Assembly: GCA_030247855.1 (NCBI GenBank)
Contig: JAPDRN010000153.1
Location: forward strand, 1-64,000
Reading direction: 5' to 3'
Source of the DNA: Knufia peltigerae
Taxonomy: Eukaryota; Ascomycota; Eurotiomycetes; Chaetothyriales; Trichomeriaceae
Length of the DNA: 64,000 nt
The notes beneath the pieces were generated by a model. The model saw nothing but the letters and a program-made list of their open reading frames with translations. It did no database searches and had not been told where the DNA came from. This document shows, piece after piece, positions 51,991 to 59,696 of this stretch; the first letter of the stretch is position 1; the number at the start of each line of letters is the position of its first letter. Made by a program: the position numbers and the translations under genes.

Positions 51991-52011
51991 GAGCCGAGCG
52001 TAGCTCGGCTC
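51991..52011. terminator. Bidirectional terminator hairpin
   Basis: GAGCCGAGC-GTA-GCTCGGCTC, a perfect 9-bp stem in the 54-base gap between convergent genes. Confidence 0.65.
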
Positions 52012-52023
52012 CATAGGAACCAC

Positions 52024-52347
52024 TCAATCCGGCATCGCGCTCCGCAGTGTGGCGAGATCTGCCGCATCCACAGGCCGCACCACGCGCGCCACTTCCTTGC
52101 CATCACGCAACAGGATCACCGTCGGCCACAGCTTTACCTGGAACGAGCGGCCCAGCGGCTTGCCCTTGCCGTCTTCGATCTTCCAGTGCGGCAGGTCATG
52201 CGCGTCCACGAAGGCCTGCAGCGTCGGTTGCGCGGCCTGGCAATGGCCGCACCACGGCGCGCCGAATTCGAGCAGCAGCCAACTGGCCTGCGCATCCACC
52301 TCCGCGCGAGCCGGCTCGGCTGCCATGTGGTTACACATGAAGGGCAT
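52024..52347 (-). CDS. Thioredoxin-family protein
   Basis: 107 residues with active site WCGHC (Cys33, Cys36), the cis-Pro in LWPTVILLRDG and the ordinary thioredoxin length. No signal peptide, so it is cytoplasmic. The CGHC dipeptide is more oxidising than the CGPC of thioredoxin 1. It lies 5 bases after the host-attachment-protein gene on the same strand and is probably co-transcribed. A Met at residue 8 is an alternative start. Confidence 0.85.
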   Translation of the reverse strand: MPFMCNHMAAEPARAEVDAQASWLLLEFGAPWCGHCQAAQPTLQAFVDAHDLPHWKIEDGKGKPLGRSFQVKLWPTVILLRDGKEVARVVRPVDAADLATLRSAMPD

Positions 52348-52352
52348 GCCGG

Positions 52353-52769
52353 TTACGCCTGCAGCGTGCGCTGGATGTCTTCCAGCGGCGCGTTGGTAAG
52401 ATCCTTGGCGATGTCGGCCAGCAACCGCGCCTGCGTCTCTTTATGCAGCAAGGGACGGATGCGGCCCAGCGTGGTGGGATCGGCAATCAGCACCAGATGC
52501 GCATAACGATTGTTGAGTGCGTCTTCATTGAGCTGCTCGGCCACCTGCTTGGCGAAGGTCGCCTCGTTGAGCTGCGAGACCGGCATGTCCTTGGGCACCG
52601 CGCCGGATGGCCCCTGACCGGACACACCCTGTTCGCTGATGTCCTGCAGCCGCAGCTCGCCTTCCTGCTTCAGGGTGAGCTTGTGCTCGTTGCCGACGTT
52701 GGTGAACACACGTGCCGAGCCACCATCGGCGACGATAATCAGAGTGCCTTCGGGAATGCGACGGGTCAT
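52353..52769 (-). CDS. Host attachment protein family (Hap / baeRF-like)
   Basis: 138 residues: GTLIIVADGGSARVFTNVGN at the N-terminus, a central LRLQDISEQGVSGQGPSGAV loop, then FAKQVAEQLNEDALNNRYAH, LVLIADPTTLGRIRPLL and DLTNAPLEDIQRTL. This is the family described as needed for host-cell attachment in Agrobacterium and related to archaeal release factor-like (baeRF) domains. Cytoplasmic, with no signal. SD-like AAGGAGTAATGC precedes the start. Confidence 0.85.
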   Translation of the reverse strand: MTRRIPEGTLIIVADGGSARVFTNVGNEHKLTLKQEGELRLQDISEQGVSGQGPSGAVPKDMPVSQLNEATFAKQVAEQLNEDALNNRYAHLVLIADPTTLGRIRPLLHKETQARLLADIAKDLTNAPLEDIQRTLQA

Positions 52770-53379
52770 GCATTACTCCTTGCGTTGGTTCGTGACCACC
52801 GTAAAAGCTGTGGCGTGAGCGAGGCGAGCACAACATGTTCATTCGATGTGCGCGGGTCATCTGCATGAACAGGCAACATGGAACGCTGCGTTCGTACTGG
52901 CGCGATTCTCGGCACACTCACACTGTAACCGTTATCATGAACGCATGATCGACACGACCCACTGCGCGTCAGCACCTGTTGCTGGCATGCGGGAAGCACT
53001 GCCGACCGGCGCTTCGCTTTCCATCACTGCCTCCCCCTCGCCTTTCCATCGCCTCGCGCTGGATCCCGGCGGATGACGCCTGCGGGCCCTGCCCCGTCTG
53101 TCCCCTGCGCCTGCGACCACCACACGTGCACTGACGTGGTCTGACACGTAAGTGGTCTGACACGATCGGACCTATCCGTTCGTCCTGCATGTCGTTCTGC
53201 GTTCCAGCAGCGGGCAATGCTTGTCGCGTGCGCGGCGTTTGATCGCACACACTTTTCGCCCCGTTCCGGGCCTTCCATTCGATGCCCCTGCGCCTGCTGC
53301 GCCTGCATCGCCGTTTCCGACTTTCGGGACATCCGTACCGCCCATCCCACTCCATGTCCATTCTTCCAAGGGAGTCCCC
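52770..53379. other. 610-base intergenic region upstream of the ProP-like gene
   Basis: Divergent promoter region. Plus-strand open frames here are Arg/Pro/Cys-rich and unconvincing. Two 16-base direct repeats lie at about 53134-53165 (separate entry). An A/T-rich TAACCGTTATCATG stretch near 52926-52940 is a possible promoter. No RNA gene was recognised. Confidence 0.5.
53134..53165 (+). repeat. Tandem 16-base direct repeat, candidate operator
   Basis: ACGTGGTCTGACACGT is followed directly by AAGTGGTCTGACACGA (14 of 16 identical). An inverted GACCAC at 53115-53120 adds a third half-site. It lies about 220-260 bases before the MFS gene start. Confidence 0.6.
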
Positions 53380-54867
53380 ATGCAGGACAACTCCGATGCC
53401 CATGCCCATTTCGGCTGGTTCAAACGCCGCCGCCATCTGAAGGTCGACGAGATCACCGTTGTCGACAAACCCATGCTCAAGCGCGCCGTGGGCGCCGCTG
53501 CACTGGGCAATGCGATGGAATGGTTCGACTTCGGTGTCTATGGCTATCTCGCCGTCACCATCGGCCAGGTGTTCTTCCCGTCCAGCAACCCCACCGCGCA
53601 GGTGATCGCCGCGTTCGCCACGTTCACCGTGGCCTTCCTGGTACGCCCGCTGGGCGGCATGGTCTTCGGCCCCTTGGGCGACCGCTACGGGCGCCAGAAG
53701 GTACTGGCCTTCACCATGATCATGATGGCACTGGGCACCTTCGCCATCGGCCTGATTCCCTCTTACGAACGCATCGGCATCTGGGCGCCGGTGCTACTGC
53801 TGCTGGCGCGCGTGGTGCAGGGCTTCTCCACCGGTGGCGAGTATGGCGGCGCGGCAACGTTCATCGCCGAGTACTCCACCGACCGCAACCGCGGCCTGAT
53901 GGGCAGCTGGCTGGAGTTCGGCACGCTGGGCGGCTACATCGCCGGCGCCGGTACGGTCACCGCACTGCACATGCTGCTGAGCAGCGCGCAGATGCTGGAC
54001 TGGGGCTGGCGCATTCCGTTCCTGGTGGCCGGCCCACTCGGCCTGCTGGGCCTGTACATGCGCATGCGGCTGGAGGAAACGCCGGCGTTCCGTGCCTATG
54101 CAGAGGAAGCGGAAAAGCGTGACCACGAACGTCCGGGCCTGGGTGAGCTGCTGCGTGTGCACGGTCGCCAGCTGATCGTGTGCATGGGCCTGGTGCTGGT
54201 GTTCAACGTGACCGACTACATGCTGCTGACCTACATGCCCAGCTACCTGAGCGTGACCATGGGGTATGCGGAGAGCAAGGGGCTGCTGCTGATCATCATC
54301 GTGATGCTGGTGATGATGCCGTTGAACATCGTCGGTGGCCTTTTCAGCGACAAGCTGGGCCGGCGCCCGATGATCATCGGCGCCTGCATCGCGCTGCTGG
54401 TGCTGGCGGTGCCGAGCCTGATGCTGGTGGGCAGCGGCAACGACTGGCTGATCTTCCTTGGGCTGATGCTGCTGGGCCTGGCGCTGGTGTGCTTCACCAG
54501 TTCGATGCCCTCCACGCTGCCGGCACTGTTCTATACGCCGGTGCGCTACAGCGCGCTGTCCATTGCGTTCAACGTGTCGGTGTCGCTGTTCGGTGGTACC
54601 ACGCCGCTGGTGACCGCCTGGCTGGTGGAGCGCACCGGCGATCCGCTGGTGCCGGCCTACTACCTGATGGGCGCGGCGGTGATCGGCCTGATCACGATGA
54701 TCTTCGTGAAGGAAACCGCCGGCCTGCCGCTGCGTGGTTCGCCGCCGGCCGTGGGCTGCAACAAGGAGGCCGCCGCGCTGTTGAAGAGCGATGCGCCGGT
54801 CACGGTGGACCGCACCCTGCCGCCGTTGCCGGACGTGGCCGAGCCGGAACAGGTGACCCCGGCCTGA
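53380..54867 (+). CDS. ProP-type MFS metabolite:H+ symporter
   Basis: 495 residues from the ATG at 53380 with SD AAGGGAG. A long upstream open frame is not membrane-like. Twelve hydrophobic segments; AALGNAMEWFDFGVYGYLAV at the start, motif A GPLGDRYGRQKVLAFTMIMM, GFSTGGEYGGAATFIAEYST and a second motif A-like GLFSDKLGRRPMIIGACIAL. These are features of the metabolite:H+ symporter family (ProP, KgtP, ShiA). ProP itself takes up proline and betaine; this protein lacks ProP's long C-terminal coiled coil, so an organic-acid or osmolyte substrate remains open. Confidence 0.9.
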   Translation: MQDNSDAHAHFGWFKRRRHLKVDEITVVDKPMLKRAVGAAALGNAMEWFDFGVYGYLAVTIGQVFFPSSNPTAQVIAAFATFTVAFLVRPLGGMVFGPLGDRYGRQKVLAFTMIMMALGTFAIGLIPSYERIGIWAPVLLLLARVVQGFSTGGEYGGAATFIAEYSTDRNRGLMGSWLEFGTLGGYIAGAGTVTALHMLLSSAQMLDWGWRIPFLVAGPLGLLGLYMRMRLEETPAFRAYAEEAEKRDHERPGLGELLRVHGRQLIVCMGLVLVFNVTDYMLLTYMPSYLSVTMGYAESKGLLLIIIVMLVMMPLNIVGGLFSDKLGRRPMIIGACIALLVLAVPSLMLVGSGNDWLIFLGLMLLGLALVCFTSSMPSTLPALFYTPVRYSALSIAFNVSVSLFGGTTPLVTAWLVERTGDPLVPAYYLMGAAVIGLITMIFVKETAGLPLRGSPPAVGCNKEAAALLKSDAPVTVDRTLPPLPDVAEPEQVTPA

Positions 54868-54879
54868 GTGGCTGAGGTG

Positions 54880-54900
54880 GCGCCAGGCATTGCCTGGCGC
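54880..54900. terminator. Bidirectional terminator palindrome
   Basis: GCGCCAGGCA-T-TGCCTGGCGC, 10-bp arms, in the 38-base gap between convergent stops. The innermost pairs would open to form the loop. Confidence 0.6.
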
Positions 54901-54905
54901 TGCCG

Positions 54906-55538
54906 TTACAGGCCGTGTGGTGGGTACTCGGCTTCAATGCCGTCCCGAGTCAGCGCGCCGGGCACCCAGCGCAGGTTCCAGACGTAATGCCCTGCTTCCG
55001 GGCAGACATGCGTGCCACCCGTCAGCCAAGGGCAGGTCTTCGCGCCGGCCACTACATTGAACTCGACAATGATCTGATTGCCTTCGATCCTGATTGACTG
55101 CACGGCCCCGGGAATCTGCGCCCCTGCATCATTGCCATAGCCGGATTGGCGAATCGCGGCGAAATCTTCAGCATCGACCGCTGACAGGCTTTTCGGGTTT
55201 TCCTTGCCCCGAGGATCATCTGCTGCCAGTGCCGTCATCACCGCCACCACATTGCTCTGTGCGAACGAGCCACCGGTATAGGTCGATGTGTAGAGATAGA
55301 TGACCTCCGCACGGCCATCACCGTCCAGATCGGCAACGGCGGTCCACACGGGGCGGAAATCACTTTCGATGTCATCGCCTGGGATACGCCGCAGCGAAGC
55401 CTCTGCTGCGTGGAACGCCTGTACCAGGCTCGGCGGCGATGCCTTCGATGCCGCAGATGCCGGGCCACCGCCCACCAGCGCGCAAAGCGCGAATGCGGAA
55501 GGCAGCAGGATGGGATGGAAAAATGCAGGTCCGTGCAT
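54906..55538 (-). CDS. Exported FG-GAP/VCBS-like protein of unknown function
   Basis: 210 residues from the ATG at 55538 (AAGGAGAACACC upstream). Signal peptide with core LLPSAFALCALVGGGPASAA. The mature part contains FRPVWTAVADLDGDGRAEVI then YLYTSTYTG, an FG-GAP-type calcium-binding DLDGDGRAE loop, and two cysteines near the C-terminus (TCPWL, VCPEAGHYVW). It is a paralog of the next gene upstream (55577-56197), which is 38 bases away on the same strand. Periplasmic; function not recognised. Confidence 0.8.
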   Translation of the reverse strand: MHGPAFFHPILLPSAFALCALVGGGPASAASKASPPSLVQAFHAAEASLRRIPGDDIESDFRPVWTAVADLDGDGRAEVIYLYTSTYTGGSFAQSNVVAVMTALAADDPRGKENPKSLSAVDAEDFAAIRQSGYGNDAGAQIPGAVQSIRIEGNQIIVEFNVVAGAKTCPWLTGGTHVCPEAGHYVWNLRWVPGALTRDGIEAEYPPHGL

Positions 55539-55576
55539 GGTGTTCTCCTTGGTGAATGGCGCAGCCGGTAATGCGA

Positions 55577-56197
55577 TTACTCGGCGCGGGTCAGCTTGCC
55601 CGGGGTCCAGCGGTACACCCAGGCATGCCGCCCTTCTGGTGGGCAGGCTACCTTGCCACGCACGCACAGCTTCGAATTGCGGGTGCTGTTGAAGGTGACG
55701 CGGATTCGGTCGCCGTCCATGGTGATCGTTTCCATGTCGCCGGGAATGTGCACGGCAGCGTCATCGGCGTAGCCGGACGCGCGGATCAACGCGTAGGTTT
55801 CGTCGTCATAGGCGGATTTTCCCGGTGATACGGTCTGGCCCCTTGCATCGCCTTCGGCCAGCGGGGTCATCACCACCAGTTCGTTGAGCTGCATCGCGCT
55901 GCCGGTCTGGGTCGCGGTATAGAGATAAACGATTTCCGCGCGCCCATCGCCATCGAGGTCGGCATTGCCGGCCCACAGTGGGCGGTAGTCATACTGGCTG
56001 TCGGTGCCCGGGTGCAGGCGCAGGGACGCCTCGGCGGTACGACGCGCCTTGTCGTAGCTCATCGGCTCGTTCTTCGCCTCGTCCTTGGCGTCGGCCTGCG
56101 TTGCATCCTGGGCCAGCAGCGGTGCCGCCACCGTCAATGCCATGGCCGCCACCAGCGCGCGCAGACCGATGGCCTGCCAGTACTTCCGCTCGTACAT
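55577..56197 (-). CDS. Exported FG-GAP/VCBS-like protein, paralog of the downstream gene
   Basis: 206 residues from the ATG at 56197. Signal peptide LRALVAAMALTVAAPLLAQD. Core YDYRPLWAGNADLDGDGRAE then IVYLYTATQTG and VACPPEGRHAWVYRWTPG align with the downstream protein almost throughout. The DLDGDGRAEI loop probably binds Ca2+. The N-terminal linker is acidic and repetitive (ATQADAKDEAKNEP). Tandem duplication; no family function is known to me. Confidence 0.8.
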   Translation of the reverse strand: MYERKYWQAIGLRALVAAMALTVAAPLLAQDATQADAKDEAKNEPMSYDKARRTAEASLRLHPGTDSQYDYRPLWAGNADLDGDGRAEIVYLYTATQTGSAMQLNELVVMTPLAEGDARGQTVSPGKSAYDDETYALIRASGYADDAAVHIPGDMETITMDGDRIRVTFNSTRNSKLCVRGKVACPPEGRHAWVYRWTPGKLTRAE

Positions 56198-56232
56198 CCC
56201 TGTTCCCCGATCAATGAATCTGCGGAGTCGGA

Positions 56233-56886
56233 TCATCGCACAGGCGGGCCGGCAAGCGGCGTGCTGTCGGCATGCAGGTCCATCGCGCGCATGACGATGG
56301 GCTTGGCCCAGTCCGGGGTGTGCAGCAGCTCCACCACCGACACCGGATACTGCAGGCCCTGGCGATCCAGCGCCAGCACCGGCAAGGGGGCAACACGCCC
56401 ATAGCGATCGGCTGGCGCGCTGTTGTCATACACATGCAGTTCGGCCAGGTGCGGCATCAATGCCAACAGGTTCTCGCGCGCGGAATCGAAGCGTGCGCGG
56501 ATCTTGTCCTGCGGGATGTCGTGGCCACCGCCAGCAACGCGGGCGGCCACGCGGGCAACATGCAGTTCGACAGTGGCCAACCCGCAGAACCAGATCGCCA
56601 CGTCGTGCTGGCTGCAGGCCTCGCGCAACAGGTGCGGGATGGTGTTGCCGCCCAAGGTGGTTTCAAAGGCAAAATCGCTGCCGTCGGCGATCGCCTGGCG
56701 CAGCCGTCGTGCGCCCTCCTGCCACGCTTCAGCGTTGGCTTCGGCCAACGGCCAGCCCGCCTCCACCAGCCGTCGGGTGAAGCTGTCCGGGTTGTACCAG
56801 CCCAGGCCGTCGGCCTCCAGCCAGGTACCGAGCAGCGAACTCTTGCCGGCGCCGTTGACGCCGGCCAACGCCAGGATCCGCCCCAT
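56233..56886 (-). CDS. Zeta-toxin-like P-loop kinase (toxin of a TA pair)
   Basis: 217 residues. Walker A AGVNGAGKSS near the N-terminus, followed by NPDSF and ETTLGG, as in the zeta-toxin/UNAG-kinase P-loop family. Zeta toxins phosphorylate UDP-N-acetylglucosamine and block wall synthesis. The gene is 3 bases downstream of a Phd-type antitoxin gene rather than an epsilon gene, an arrangement found with chromosomal zeta-like proteins. No break is visible, so it appears intact. It could instead be a non-toxic small-molecule kinase. Confidence 0.75.
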   Translation of the reverse strand: MGRILALAGVNGAGKSSLLGTWLEADGLGWYNPDSFTRRLVEAGWPLAEANAEAWQEGARRLRQAIADGSDFAFETTLGGNTIPHLLREACSQHDVAIWFCGLATVELHVARVAARVAGGGHDIPQDKIRARFDSARENLLALMPHLAELHVYDNSAPADRYGRVAPLPVLALDRQGLQYPVSVVELLHTPDWAKPIVMRAMDLHADSTPLAGPPVR

Positions 56887-56889
56887 GAG

Positions 56890-57231
56890 TCAGAGCGGAC
56901 GGCCGAGCGCGACCTTGTGGCCGCGGCGGATCGGTTTGCCCATCACCTTGCCCAGCCCCTCACCCTGCTGCAGCCCGGCCAGCGCCTGGTCGAACTCGGT
57001 ACGCAGGCGCGACAGCACGTCGCTGCGCTCTTCGGTATCGCTGCCGCTGGCCCTGGCCAGCAGCTCCTGATAGGTCTTGATGTCCACGATCACCGCTTCG
57101 GGGTGGTTGTGGTTGGTGATGACCAGCGCCTGCTTCTCGCGCACGGTACGCATCAGGCTGGGCCAGCCACGGGTCTTGACCGAGGACGCCGGGGCCTTGT
57201 CGAGGCCGGGCAGGTCGAGCGGGAGGGTCAT
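56890..57231 (-). CDS. Phd/YefM-type antitoxin
   Basis: 113 residues. The region MRTVREKQALVITNHNHPEA then VIVDIKTYQELLAR is the Phd/YefM fold (DNA-binding N-terminal half). The C-terminal half (ERSDVLSRLRTEFDQALAGL...) would bind and neutralise the toxin. It precedes the zeta-like gene by 3 bases. A long palindrome overlaps its promoter, consistent with autoregulation by antitoxin or antitoxin-toxin complex. Confidence 0.85.
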   Translation of the reverse strand: MTLPLDLPGLDKAPASSVKTRGWPSLMRTVREKQALVITNHNHPEAVIVDIKTYQELLARASGSDTEERSDVLSRLRTEFDQALAGLQQGEGLGKVMGKPIRRGHKVALGRPL

Positions 57232-57263
57232 GGCACGGCTCCAGCGGAAGGATGTGATGCCAC

Positions 57264-57291
57264 TATACCCAATTTGGCCAAATTGGGGATA
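57264..57291. promoter_or_regulatory. Operator palindrome of the TA operon
   Basis: CCCAATTTGG (57268-57277) and CCAAATTGGG (57278-57287) form a perfect 20-bp palindrome, extended by TATA/GATA ends to 28 bp with one mismatch. The minus-strand -10 TATAGT (57267-57262) overlaps its edge, 31-36 bases ahead of the antitoxin start. It is strikingly A/T-rich for this genome. Confidence 0.85.
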
Positions 57292-57328
57292 AATGGACCC
57301 TGCCGCCCTCCCCGCCCCGGCCGACGGG

Positions 57329-58789
57329 TCAGAACGCCCGTTCCCATTTCAGGCTCAGCAGACTGCGGTCGTGGCTGTACAGCCAGTCCACGTTGCTGTC
57401 GATGCGGGCGTACCGAAGACTCAGGCTGGGCACCAGCCCGGCTACGGCCAAGCGCTCACTGCGCACGATGGCGATCAGGTTCTGCTCGCTGTCCTGCCGA
57501 CGCGCTTCCAGCAACGGGCTCCACGCATCGTAGTCCCGCTCACGCAGTGACACGAACACGGTGGCCGTGGTGCCGCTCCACTGGCGTGCTGCGCCCACAC
57601 GCAGACCGCGTTGCCGGTAGCCATTGGCGGGATCGGCGGCGCTGCTGTCACTCAGGTCGAGCCCGGCAAACACCGTCCAGCGCGGGTTGAGCGCGCGGAA
57701 CCAGGTGGCGTAGATCGCCGCCAGTTCGCCGTCGTAGTTGCTGGCCAACCCCTGCTGTCGATAGCGCTGGCGTTTCCAGTCGGCTTCCAGTTTCAGCAGG
57801 CTGCGCGCATCGGCGGCGAACTGCCATTCGCCATGCACGCCGGCACCGCCCTGCAGCGCGTGGTTGCCCAGCCCCTGGTAATCGTAGCTGGGCGCCAGCA
57901 GCGCGGTATGCCGTGCGCTGCGCCAGCTGTAGCCGGCCTGCACGCTGGCATTGAGCTCGTTGTAGTCGCTGTGCCCGCGCCACGCCTGGCCGAACGCCAG
58001 CCCGCGCAGGTACAGCCCATGGTGGCCGGCCAACGGCACGCGCCGTTCCAGGCTGGCGTCGTAGTCCAGGCCGAATGCTGCCTGTGCATCGGGCAACCGG
58101 CGTTCGATGAAACAGGTGGTGCCGTCACCGAACAAGCAGGTACGGCTGGCCGAGCTGCGGTTGATGTTGTCGCTCCAGGCCGTGCCAGCGGCGATACCGC
58201 CCTTCCAGCGCTGGCGCGCATGCAGGGCCTGCAGGTAGCCGTCCACCCGCGTACGCACGCCCGCCGTCGCCGGATCGTCGCCATCGATGCCGGCTGCGAT
58301 CGCCTCGAACAGGGCGATGGCATCGCGGTCGCGCTGGTCTTCGGCATGGACACGCGCCAGTTCCAGCCGCGCCGGCAGGAAGTCCGGCTGCGCGGCGAGC
58401 ACGGCCTCGTATTCGGCGGCGGCCCTGCGGTGCTGTCCAGCCACCCGCGCCAGCGCGCCCTGCGCGTAGTGGCGCAGCAGCGGATCGTGGCCGGGCAGTT
58501 CGATGTACTCGGCCAGGAAGGCAGCCACCGCCTGCCATTGCTGGTGCTGCAGCGAGAGATAGAGCGCCTGGCCGAGGTCGTCGACTGTGCGCTCCACGCG
58601 GTACTGCTGGCCGTCGAGGGTGATGGTCGGCCGCTCGTGCTCGGCCTGGCGCAGGCGTTGCTGGTCCTGCTGCTGATGACGCAGCTCGCTGCCCTGTTCG
58701 AGCACGCGGCGCAGATCATCCTGCTGGGCGCGGGCATCATTGAGCGGCCATGCCAGCAGCAGGACGACAAGAAAGAGAAGGTGGCGCAT
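57329..58789 (-). CDS. Slam / DUF560 outer-membrane translocator (type XI secretion)
   Basis: 486 residues. Signal peptide MRHLLFLVVLLLAWPLNDAR. The N-terminal domain is TPR-like (LLRHYAQGALARVAGQHRRA, AAEYEAVLAAQPDFLPARLE, LARVHAEDQRDRDAIALFEA, ~90-190). The C-terminal barrel starts at GGIAAGTAWSDNINRSSASR and ends SLLSLKWERAF with terminal Phe. This matches Slam proteins in length and layout. Slam moves TbpB-like lipoproteins or hemophilins across the outer membrane. Here it follows a hemophilin-like gene by 90 bases on the same strand, its presumed cargo. Confidence 0.92.
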   Translation of the reverse strand: MRHLLFLVVLLLAWPLNDARAQQDDLRRVLEQGSELRHQQQDQQRLRQAEHERPTITLDGQQYRVERTVDDLGQALYLSLQHQQWQAVAAFLAEYIELPGHDPLLRHYAQGALARVAGQHRRAAAEYEAVLAAQPDFLPARLELARVHAEDQRDRDAIALFEAIAAGIDGDDPATAGVRTRVDGYLQALHARQRWKGGIAAGTAWSDNINRSSASRTCLFGDGTTCFIERRLPDAQAAFGLDYDASLERRVPLAGHHGLYLRGLAFGQAWRGHSDYNELNASVQAGYSWRSARHTALLAPSYDYQGLGNHALQGGAGVHGEWQFAADARSLLKLEADWKRQRYRQQGLASNYDGELAAIYATWFRALNPRWTVFAGLDLSDSSAADPANGYRQRGLRVGAARQWSGTTATVFVSLRERDYDAWSPLLEARRQDSEQNLIAIVRSERLAVAGLVPSLSLRYARIDSNVDWLYSHDRSLLSLKWERAF

Positions 58790-58879
58790 GTTCGATCCGG
58801 TTGAAGCACTATCGCGGGCCGAAGCAGGGACTGGCGGATCGCGGCTTGTCCCTGCCCTGCCCCGTCAGGGGCGTGGCGA

Positions 58880-59644
58880 TCAGTTCTTGCTGCCGCCGAA
58901 GGCGGTGTCGTACTGGCTGTTGCCGGCGAAGGTGGCGATGCCGGCCAGGGTGGCGGCGTTGGCACCGAAGAACTGGCCCTGGCTGGTGCCGGCAACCGTA
59001 CCGTTGGCCGTGGCCGAACCGGCGAACGACGCGTTGGCGCTGTTGATCGATGCAGCCACGGCCACGGTCAGGCCCGAGCCGGCCAGCGCGCCGTTGAGGC
59101 TGCCGGTGCCGAAGTCAGCGCGGAAGGTACCGCTGAGCAGGTTGCTGCCGTTGAACGTGTTGAGGCCTGCGACGGCGTAGGTGGCCACGCCTGCCGGCAG
59201 CGTGGTGCCCGCGCGGTCACCGGCGAAGTAGACCTGGCGGTTGTTGAAGCCGCCAGCCGCGCCATCCTTGGACCATTCGCCGAACCAGACATCACCACTA
59301 CCGACCTTGACGAAGTTGAAGTGGCCCATGCCGGCGTGGCTGCCCGGGGTACCGGTGATCGGCATGGCGAGGGTGCGCACGGTGGTGCCGTTGATGACGG
59401 TGGGTGCCGAGTAGGCGCTCAAGCCCTGGAAGTCCACACGCGTGCCACCCGAGACGGTGCCGACGCCAATACCGGCCTTGCCTGCCGAGTGCGGGCCACC
59501 ATTGACCTGCGATTCGCCGACGTTGACGTTCAACTGCGGATCGGTGACGGCGCTGGCCGCACCAACGATATCGGCAGCGTGGGCGGCACCGGCCAGGGCC
59601 AGGCTGGCGGCGACGGCAAGCAGGGAACGGGAGATCATTTTCAT
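58880..59644 (-). CDS. Hemophilin-like secreted hemophore (Slam-dependent, HphA-type)
   Basis: 254 residues from the ATG at 59644 with SD AAGGAG (a second ATG at 59638). Signal peptide MKMISRSLLAVAASLALAGA ending AHA|AD, with no lipobox Cys, so it would be released rather than lipid-anchored. The N-terminal ligand domain has GMGHFNFVKVGSGDVWFGEW (~105-124, His103/His108 nearby) and NNRQVYFAGDRAG. The C-terminal 8-stranded barrel ends QGQFFGANAATLAGIATFAG then YDTAFGGSKN, the TbpB-like handle used by Slam. It captures heme, which the adjacent TonB receptor imports. Confidence 0.85.
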   Translation of the reverse strand: MKMISRSLLAVAASLALAGAAHAADIVGAASAVTDPQLNVNVGESQVNGGPHSAGKAGIGVGTVSGGTRVDFQGLSAYSAPTVINGTTVRTLAMPITGTPGSHAGMGHFNFVKVGSGDVWFGEWSKDGAAGGFNNRQVYFAGDRAGTTLPAGVATYAVAGLNTFNGSNLLSGTFRADFGTGSLNGALAGSGLTVAVAASINSANASFAGSATANGTVAGTSQGQFFGANAATLAGIATFAGNSQYDTAFGGSKN

Positions 59645-59696
59645 GGAAAAACTCCTTGGATTGAGGGAACTACAGGTACAACGCTTGCGGTGGAAC

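Noticed and set aside
53217..54122. A 301-codon plus-strand frame overlapping the ProP-like gene
   Set aside because: Frame-shifted shadow of a clear 12-segment transporter; translation is His/Arg/Gly-rich.
54880..54900. The palindrome near 54.89 kb as a further SMAG repeat
   Set aside because: It lacks the GTAG head and sits exactly between convergent stops; better read as a terminator.
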